Shown here in pieces: positions 56,772 through 64,000 of a DNA stretch of 64,000 bases (position 1 is its first letter; each line of letters starts with the position of its first letter). Below the pieces are notes generated by a model. The model searched no databases and was not told the DNA's origin. It saw only the letters and a program-made list of their open reading frames with translations. The DNA lies in assembly GCA_001972305.1 (NCBI GenBank), contig BDDD01002118.1:1-64000 (forward strand). The letters are read 5' to 3'. The translations under genes and the position numbers were made by a program. The DNA comes from Cephalotus follicularis. Taxonomy: Eukaryota; Streptophyta; Magnoliopsida; Oxalidales; Cephalotaceae.

Positions 56772-56984
56772 TGCTGCGAGACACCGCAGAGAAAAAGTTA
56801 GAAGAACATAAAAACAAAGCATGAAATAAAATTGAAGACAAGAATCCAGAGGAAAGCTTAATATGGCTCTCTCCTTCGACAGTAGCTGAGGATAAAGATC
56901 CACCTCGGGTATCCTGGCCCCTCTCTCTCAAAATCCTCAAAGGGATCTCCTCTTCCATGTCTAGGCGAATTTGACGACCCGGGG
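56772..56984 (-). other. Upstream segment of the right aORF, cut by the chromovirus LTR
   Basis: On the minus strand it encodes EEEIPLRILRERGQDTR, related to the block upstream of the left copy, then a stretch ending in the acceptor TGTCTCGCAG. It stops at the chromovirus insertion (TGTAACGCC at 56985), so the 3' LTR of this copy is not visible. Confidence 0.5.
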
Positions 56985-59692
56985 TGTAACGCCTCAGATC
57001 CGAATTTGCTTTATGCTCAAAGCGAGCCTCGAGGATCCGGTGCGTTACTTGGGGTGTAACCGTTAACAATTTTTAACAATATAACTTATTGCTACATTTA
57101 TCATTAAATACTTATAATCTCAATTATGTCTCATCACATTCAATACTAATTCTTAACATTATAATGATCATTGTCAATATCTATACAAGATCTGTCATAA
57201 ACATTTCACAGCGGAAAAATATTAACTCATTATGTCATAAACGGTTTATACAAAACATATTTCATAACATAATTTCTTTTGAAAACATCTTGTATGAACT
57301 CCTTCTAAAGCTCGACTTTCCACGTTCAATCATTTCCTGAAAATTTGTTTGAAAACCAAAAACATTGAAAGGAATGAGTATAAATAGCCCAGTAAGGTTT
57401 TCAAAATAACATACTTCATAACATTCCTTATCCTGATCATATCTCATGAATCAGAAAACATTTAATAAAATGAGGGCCATAAAATCGTAAAGAACTCCTT
57501 TCTGAACCACGCTTCACCGGGGTATTGTGCACTCCCCGATTACTATCCTTACATCACATGCAAGTCCGTGAGCATCTCGTTCCATTATCCCTCTTTGGAT
57601 CGTAATCTAAGAGTTGTTCATCTCAGTTCATAACATTTTTACGTTTCATAAATCATTTCTTTGTTCCTTGAGTAATCAACTCAAAGCATTCATAAAAACA
57701 GCATTGTACAACAATTCTAAAACTGATATTTCGTTTAGAAATGCTCATTTCCAAATAAATCTTAAAGCATAAAAGTTAAAGTAGACATCTCAAAGAATTC
57801 AGAAGTATAAAGTTCATAAATTTTGGCTGAGGAACGAAGCTACAATAAAAGTTTAACGTTGCAGGTTCTATATAAAAGTAGGGCATGAGCAATAATTTTG
57901 AACACAGATTTTTGTCAAGAAATTGACATAATTCTGAAGTTTACGAAACATAACAGTTTTAGAGAACATATTAAGGTTTTCAAAATATTCAACCATTTGA
58001 AATTTTATTAAGAAACGAATAAGTTATGAATAAAAGAAACTACTGTAATTTATCAGAAGAAAACAGTACATTTCATACTTTAGAAAATGAGTAAGAATCC
58101 TTACTTTGCTTTAATTTCCTCCTCTCTTACACTGAACTATTCTCAGCATAAATCTCTTTCTCTTCTCCTCTCCCTTTATTCAGTTGAATATCCTAAAGCT
58201 CAGCAGAAAACAACCTTCATTGGCTAAAGCTACACATTCATATATAAAGAGTGAACTTGGGGTGCAAACATCTCTTTCTCATGATGATTTACCATGTAGT
58301 CGCCCATGTGCTTAATTTCCTTCCTTTCATCAGATGACATTTTTCCTTGGTCATTATTTTAGTCTTGTCATTAGGATAAATATCTGTAGTTTTCATTCCC
58401 TAGCTTGACATGTGTCCCCTAATTAGTATAATTAACCCACAAAACGACAAAAGACTAGATTTAGTAACTGGTTTGCAGTCCAAAATATCGCTTTCCTCGG
58501 CTTGTCAAAGGTTTTCTCGGCTAATACATAGGTTAATCACTGCCGTTTTCTACCACACTCATAGGATTTAGAGTGACAGTACTCGGTCCTGCTCTGCTCT
58601 GGCAGACGTGCCCTGCAGGGATGGCGCACCACGCCAACTATCCTTTTTAAACAAAACTGCCCGAGCAACCCACTAAGGATCGCGCCAGAGACGCGTTCAT
58701 AAAAAGCCCGAGGAGAAAGCCTGGGAAAACATAACAGAGGTGGGGTTTAAAATGGGGCAGGGGACAAAGGAATCTCGAGGACTCAAACTCCCCGTTTTAC
58801 TTAAGTAACGAACACTGCCTTCGTCCAAGATCTCCAAAACGCACCGCATTACTAAACGCCCGAGGAGAACACCCATGTGCTCCTCACATGCTCACTTAAA
58901 ACTCCAAGGTCTGCATAATGCCTGACCTGAACGCCAGGGCAGCGGACCCAAAAGAATTTACTGAGGAACCAAACTCAACGTTTTACTTAAGCTCAGGATG
59001 CCCACATGCTCTCTGCACGTGCGCACCTAACACCCAGGTCTGTTCATGCCCGAGGACACAGCTCCTCCACGGGCATTTCTCTTCTGGCTGCGCATTCCGA
59101 GGACTCAACATTGAGCCTCACACGCCTAACTTCTTAGCCATCCGAGGACTCCTCAACGAGTTTCACCCATCAACACATAACATCATCCTTTGCCATAAGA
59201 ACCCCAAGTCGTCCTCGGACTCTTCTCTAACTTGCCATCCTCTGACTTTTTTCCGAGGACTCCATCTTGATCCCTATATACACATAAACCATCCGAGGAC
59301 TCCCTGTCTCCTCGGTAAAACCATTAAATACATATAAGCATCTCTCACCATGCTCGGTCTTTCTATCCGAGGACTCCTTAGCTCCTCGGACGTTCTTGAT
59401 AACAGAAAACTCATAACACCAAACATTCATTAAAAGACAAGGTAAATCTAGTCCAAGGACTAGAAACATCCATTTCTTTCATCAAAGTACTATTACAAAG
59501 CATGTTAGTCCTCTGACAAGAAACATACATTGCTTTCTCTGTCAACAGAAAGAATAACACAAGTTTTCTTTCTATACATTAAAAGAATATTATAAAATCT
59601 CTTGCGAAACATAAGCTCTTTATCCTCAAATTTTCTTTAGGGTAAGCATATTTCCATAAACAATAACTTTAACAAAAACTCCGGTTGCTACA
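56985..59692 (-). repeat. Chromovirus 3' LTR (2708 bp)
   Basis: Plus-strand left end TGTAACGCCTCAGATCCG; right end CCGGTTGCTACA just before the polypurine tract. It aligns with 62535-62768 and 63830-64000 (the 5' LTR). Rich in CCGAGGAC/CTCCTCGG motifs between 58670 and 59400. No coding sequence, although open frames occur (for example 58918-59337). Confidence 0.88.
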
Positions 59693-59706
59693 TCCTACCC
59701 TCCTTA
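59693..59706 (-). promoter_or_regulatory. Polypurine tract of the chromovirus
   Basis: Minus strand TAAGGAGGGTAGGA, directly adjoining the 3' LTR. Confidence 0.8.
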
Positions 59707-61771
59707 CAAAAATTTGCCCTCAAAATTTGTTATACAGTAGATTTAAAAAGATAAGGGTATTCTTGTCTCATTGTCTCTTCCAATTCCCAAGTAGCTTCAT
59801 CGACTCCATGATTTCTCCACAAAATCTTTACTAATGGAATCCTTACTTTCTCAGTTGGTATTTGTACCATTTCTATTCCCAATAACTTCTTTTCTCCTAC
59901 TTCTTCCCAACATATAGGCGTTCAACACCTCTGTCCTCTATTTCTTAAGTTCCGGATCATAAAACTGACACTGCTTGATTCGTTTAACTAAAGATGGTCG
60001 AGCTATGACTTGAGATAAGTAAGCTCCTTCTTCTCGCTTTCTAGCTTTCAAGCTCAACCTTTTGAAATTTCTTATTAATTCCTCTTGCGCAGTAATCATT
60101 GCTGCCAAATTCGTTACGCTCTTGCTACTCAAATCATCCACTATATACCACAAAACTTTCTGATTCAGATGATAAGGCTAATATTGGTGCATTCATCAGT
60201 CTCTCCTTCAACTCCAAGAAACTCTCTTCGTATTGATCATACCATTTGAACTTAACATTCTTCTGTGTTAACCTTGTAAGAAGGTTCCCGATGCGAGAGA
60301 AATGAACCTTCGGTAGTAGCCTGCCAATCCAAGAAAACTTCGTATTTCTGCTACCGACGTTGGTCTTTGCCATTCTTTTATTGCCATTGTCTTTAGCAGG
60401 GTCCACTGAAATACCTTCTCTTGATATTACATGACCCAAGAAAGGCACTTCTTCCATCCAAAAAAATTGGCACTTGCTAAATTTAGCATAAAGTTGTTCC
60501 CTCCTTAGCATTTGCAGCACACTGGTCAAATGCTCTTCGTGATCCTCTTGACTCTTGGAGTACACTAATATGTCATCGATAAAAACTATCATGAACTGGT
60601 CCAAAAATTTGCTGAATACTCTATTCATCAAATCCTTAAATGCAGTTGGAGCATTCGTTAATCCAAATGACATTACCAAAATCTCGTGATGTCCATATCT
60701 CGTCCATAAAGCAGTTATTGGTACATCCTCCTTCTTAACCGTTACTTGATGATAACCCGATCGAAGATCAATCTTTGAGAAATATCAAGCATTCTTAAGC
60801 TAATCAAACAAATCATCGATCCTTGGCAATGGATACTTATTCTTGATGGTAACTCGATTCAATTCTCGATAATCTATGTAGAGTTTCATCGTCCCGTCTC
60901 CCTTCTTTACAAACAACAGTGGTACACCCCATGGTGATACGCTCGGTCGGATAAATCCTTTATCTTGCAACTGATTCTTCAATTCTTTCAACTCGGTTGG
61001 CACCAGCAGTTCCAAGTATCAAGTCAATTGTAAATTCTACTTCTCGATCCGGTGGTATACCAGGTAGATCTTTCAGGAAATACATCCATAAATTCATTAA
61101 CAATGTGAGAGTCTTCCATCTTCGTCTTTTCTTCATAGGTGTCCACCACGTATGCAAGATAACCTTCACAGCCGCTTCATAGGTTTGCAGATCTTGCACT
61201 ATCAATGATCTTCGAATGTTGGGTTTTAAACCCTTGCAAAACTTATTCGCTCTTCTTTGCTCCGTCGACACAGTGTGAGCCGCGTCTCGAGACAACCTCG
61301 GAAAAGCTGCCTCGTATAGTGCTAACGATTCAGATTTACTTTATTCCAATCAAAGGAAAGTACTCTCCCATTTTGTCCTGAAACATTTCCCACGTCATCG
61401 CTTCCATCTTCTGACGAGTCTTCGTTCTCTCGATCATGCTCTACCACTGATCTTCTTCTCCTTCTAGCTTGTAGATCAAAAACTCTTCCTTCTGACGATC
61501 CGTGAAATTCAAGACTTTGAAGATCTTTTCCATCCCTGGATCCACGCTTCGGCTTCCATAGGATCAACCGTTCCCGAAAAGGTCTTCGGAATTGTCTCGT
61601 GAACTGCTCAATGGTTAACTTTGCTGGCAAAGGCGCTTGTTGGTTATTACTGTTGTTATCCGCAATAACTCGAGCCAAACGATTCAATACTGCGTTTAGA
61701 GAATTATCTTCTCCATCGTCTTGTGCATTCCCATTCCTTCTTTGACCACGATCTCTTCTTGCGTCAGCCAT
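59707..61771 (-). pseudogene. gag-pol: Chromovirus gag-pol remnant
   Basis: Starts at 61771 with MADARRDRGQRRNGN, an N-terminal gag. The frame then shifts, although gag-like nucleotide sequence continues. Gag C-terminal sequence (SRDAAHTVSTEQRRANKF, 61295-61150) runs straight into the segment before RT (DLPGIPPDREVEFTIDL), so zinc knuckle and protease are deleted. RT follows in two pieces: [19 protein letters not shown] (61015-60800) and [12 protein letters not shown] with the catalytic FIDDILVYS (60679-60134). RNase H and most of integrase are missing; a short [15 protein letters not shown] block (60153-59938) is the linker before integrase. The last piece, PLVKILWRNHGVDEATWE (near 59830-59770), is the end of a chromodomain, which normally directs insertion to particular chromatin. 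Confidence 0.88.
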
Positions 61772-62075
61772 CTTGTTACTACTTACGAGTTAGCCTTAAA
61801 CAATTATACTCATCTAAACAAAACAATTAAATTCTAATACTCCATACCTTACAAGGAAACTAACATTTGCACTTCTTTGCACATATCTTACATTCACTAT
61901 ACCTTTCTTACATAAAGCTTCTTTATTGCTACTCTAATCTTCATCGCTACACTCATCATCATCGGATATCTCCTGTCGAATATGCCTTATCATCATTAGC
62001 AAGTTTTCTCTAACTTCTCGTATAACTATTCCATCGACTCCCCAAGTATATCTCAAAAGAACCTTCAGACCTGAC

Positions 62076-62257
62076 CAGAGACGGATCCAGGGGGGCCCGC
62101 AGGGGCCCTGGCCCCCCCCAATTTATTTTTTTTTAAAAATGTTTTCTTATAAAAAAATTAAAAAAAAAATTTATATAAGAAATTTTTTTTTGGCCCCCCC
62201 ATTATTTAAAAATTCTTCTTTGGCCTCCCCAAAGTTTTGTAGCTGGATCCGTCCCTG
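62076..62257. mobile_element. hAT-type MITE, 182 bp, perfect TSD
   Basis: Termini CAGAGACGGATCCAG and, on the other strand, CAGGGACGGATCCAG, with an 8-bp TSD GACCTGAC at 62068-62075 and 62258-62265. Ends are G/C-rich (GGGGGGCCC, GGCCCCCCC) and the middle is A/T only. It sits in the leader between the primer site and gag of the chromovirus. Confidence 0.94.
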
Positions 62258-62518
62258 GACCTGACTTAACTTTTCTAAAGCATTCATCCTTTCTTTCTAA
62301 CTTCTTCCATTCGACATATGCAAGTATAAAAATTCTTCTTGGTTCTTCGCTATGATCCCTCCTAAACTTCTTTCTCTTCGTGAAGTTCCTCATTCCTAGT
62401 GATTAAATCCTGTACTAGTATCCGAATGATCTGACTTACTCTTTGATGACATCTAAAGAAATCAGATCAACAATATCTCCACACAGTTTATATCCTCAAA
62501 ATATAGCAATATTCAATT

Positions 62519-62529
62519 CTCTGATACCA
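62519..62529 (-). promoter_or_regulatory. Primer-binding site, initiator-Met tRNA type
   Basis: Minus strand TGGTATCAGAG, five bases inside the 5' LTR end at 62535; typical for plant chromoviruses. Confidence 0.9.
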
Positions 62530-62773
62530 TTCTCTGTAACACCCCCGATCCGAGTTCGCTTTATGCTCAAAGCGAGCCTCAAGGATCTGGTACGTTACGT
62601 GGAGTGTAACCTTTAACCATTTTTAACAATATAACTTATTGCTACATTTATCATTAAATACTTATACTCTCAATTATGTCTCATCACATTCAAAACTAAT
62701 TCTTAACATTATAATGATCATTGTCAATATTTATACAAGATTTGTCATAAACATTTCAGAGCGGAAAAACATT

Positions 62774-63824
62774 TGAATAAACTTTAAAGAGAGAGAGTTA
62801 GAGAGTTTGCAAACACGGTTTTAGAGTGGTTCGGCTTAACTCTTGCCTACGTCCACTTTTCCCAAGGATCTCCTTCAGTTTCCACTAGTCTCCGAATAAA
62901 AATTCCGGGTGCTATTCGGTACACCTTTGTGATTGACCTCAATCACTTACAATTCTCTTTGGGTTCACTCCCCAATCTCTCTTAGGGTTCACTCCCCTAT
63001 TACAACAAAAGTGCAAAAGGAATAATGTTTGTTCTTAACCTCTCAAAGGTTGGATTTTACAAGATAATATCTCTCAATCTAAGTGGGAACAAAAATGAGC
63101 TAAGACACAATACAAGAGCTTTTGAAAGAGACTTGATGATTTTGAATGCTTGTATTGTTTTTGCTTGATTGATCTTTTTATCTATGTTCACTTGTATTCT
63201 TGTTATGTTCTCTCTTCGAAACTTCTTGTTTATAGTTGTTTCTTACTTCATAAACCCGTTGGATGTGTCTTGAAATTTGTTACTTCAAAAACGGCGCATT
63301 AAAACTCTGTCAGAAATTTTTCCAGCCGTGCAAAGCGTCGACAGTTTGCCTTAAAGTGTCGCCGCTTATATGACCGTTGGACAGTTCAAATTTGAATTGT
63401 ATGGTCAAAGCGCTGGCATTCTGTTATTTTGGAGTCGACCGTTTCCTCAAAGCGCTGACGCTTTGTGTTTAGCATCGCAGCTTTTGTCAAATTGATTGGC
63501 TCCAAGAAATCTCTGGTTTTAACTGCTGACAAATGGTGTCAAACCGCAGACGCTTTCATTTAAACCGCTGACGCTCTCATTTAAGCGTCAACGGTTTGGA
63601 CAGTTACTCTTTTCCTCGAAACGCTTCACCGGTTAACATTTTGTTCCTTGCTTCGACTGTTGCACAAAGCGCTGACGCTTACTTTCTGAGCGTCGACGCT
63701 TTAAGTTGTTTTTGTAATTTTCTTGTTGTTTTGCACATTCTATATTTTTCTTGCACATAAAGAAACTTTGCTAAAACACAAATATTTTATCATCAAAACT
63801 AGGATTGAGGCATAAATGTCAACA
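62774..63824. mobile_element. Solo LTR, 1051 bp, nested in the 5' LTR
   Basis: Runs from TGAATAAACTTTAAAG to TAAATGTCAACA with a perfect 5-bp TSD ACATT (62769-62773 and 63825-63829). The 3' LTR at 57.2 kb shows the uninterrupted target (GGAAAAATATTAACTC). The TAGAGTGGTTCGGC ... GCCTACGTCCAC block is common in plant copia-type LTRs. Contains motif cluster D. Confidence 0.9.
63331..63712. repeat. TCGACG-like motif cluster D
   Basis: About ten degenerate copies: AAAGCGTCGACAGTTTG, AAAGTGTCGCCGCTTA, GAGTCGACCGTTTCC, AAAGCGCTGACGCTTTG, AACCGCTGACGCTCTC, AAGCGTCAACGGTTTGG, AAAGCGCTGACGCTTAC and GAGCGTCGACGCTTTAAG. Confidence 0.85.
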
Positions 63825-64000
63825 ACATTAACTCATTACGTCATAAACGGTATACAAAACATATTTCATAACATAATTTCTTTCGAAAACATCTTGTATG
63901 AGCTCTTTCTAAAGCTCGACTTTCCACGTTCATTCGTTTCCTGAAAATTTGTTTGAAAACCAAAAACATTGAAAGGAATGAGCATAAATAGCCTAGTAAG

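Larger units (their letters stand above)
56985..64000 (-). mobile_element. Tekay/Del-like chromovirus, internally deleted, minus strand
   Basis: 3' LTR 56985-59692, internal region 59693-62534, 5' LTR from 62535 past the window edge. The iMet primer site, polypurine tract, RT and chromodomain end identify a chromovirus. The internal region is only 2.84 kb because of several deletions, so this copy cannot move by itself. It inserted into the right palindrome arm and later received a MITE and a solo LTR. Confidence 0.88.
62535..64000 (-). repeat. Chromovirus 5' LTR (partial, runs off the window)
   Basis: Begins TGTAACACCCCCGATCCGAG and matches the 3' LTR closely, interrupted by the solo LTR 62774-63824. 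The U3 side lies beyond 64000. Confidence 0.88.

Noticed and set aside
58918..59337. 139-codon plus-strand ORF
   Set aside because: Lies wholly inside the chromovirus 3' LTR and opposite to its direction; no family likeness.
1..64000. tRNA, rRNA, snoRNA or microRNA genes
   Set aside because: I looked for cloverleaf box sequences and rRNA-like stretches and saw none I could support. A scan with tRNAscan-SE and Infernal would settle this.

Overview
This window is nuclear DNA of a eudicot plant. The evidence is two intron-rich host genes with canonical GT/AG splice sites and conserved plant enzyme sequences, set in a landscape of nested LTR retrotransposons, solo LTRs, MITEs and AT-rich intergenic DNA. 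I cannot name the species from sequence alone. Only about 12 kb belongs to host genes (including introns). Most of the rest is transposable elements at different stages of decay.

Left part (1-14 kb): an LTR fragment with its own TATA box ends about 220 bp upstream of an 18-exon gene for a carnosine N-methyltransferase-type (N2227-like) protein (944-9045). After it come AT-rich intergenic DNA and a 2.7 kb non-coding, non-LTR-like retroposon (11.4-14.2 kb). A second, longer relative lies at 35.7-39.5 kb, flanked by a target-site duplication (TSD).

15.1-20.3 kb: one complete LTR element with both LTRs, primer-binding site, polypurine tract and a perfect 5-bp TSD. It carries only a damaged gag plus a short pol scrap. 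Between gag and the 3' LTR lie tandem repeats and an antisense ORF remnant. This is a Tat/Retand-type deletion derivative.

20.3-29 kb: LTR scraps, a dead hAT transposase (DUF659 plus hAT dimerisation domain), and a foldback element split by a 3.3 kb solo LTR. The foldback ends about 185 bp upstream of the next host gene.

29.0-32.7 kb: a five-exon gene for L-2-hydroxyglutarate dehydrogenase (FAD enzyme, mitochondrial), with a hAT-type MITE in its last intron. Directly downstream is a 1.45 kb Mutator-like element with a GC-rich interior.

35-51 kb: more retroposons, a second 3.0 kb solo LTR with perfect TSD nested in an older LTR, a hAT-type MITE with perfect TSD, and several diverged LTR fragments. 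51.3-57 kb: two inverted, diverged copies of the 3' part of Tat-type elements, meeting at a spacerless palindrome centre (54396). Each carries an antisense gene with an intron at the same place. 57-64 kb: a Tekay/Del-like chromovirus on the minus strand (3' LTR, deleted gag-pol keeping reverse transcriptase and a chromodomain end, iMet primer site, part of the 5' LTR), itself hit by a 182-bp MITE and a 1.05 kb solo LTR.

The signals I consider most worth following are: the spliced antisense gene shared by the Tat-type copies; a stem-loop at nearly constant distance from the TATA box in several diverged LTRs; and dense clusters of a degenerate palindromic motif around TCGACG/TCGATG that recur in LTRs that look unrelated.
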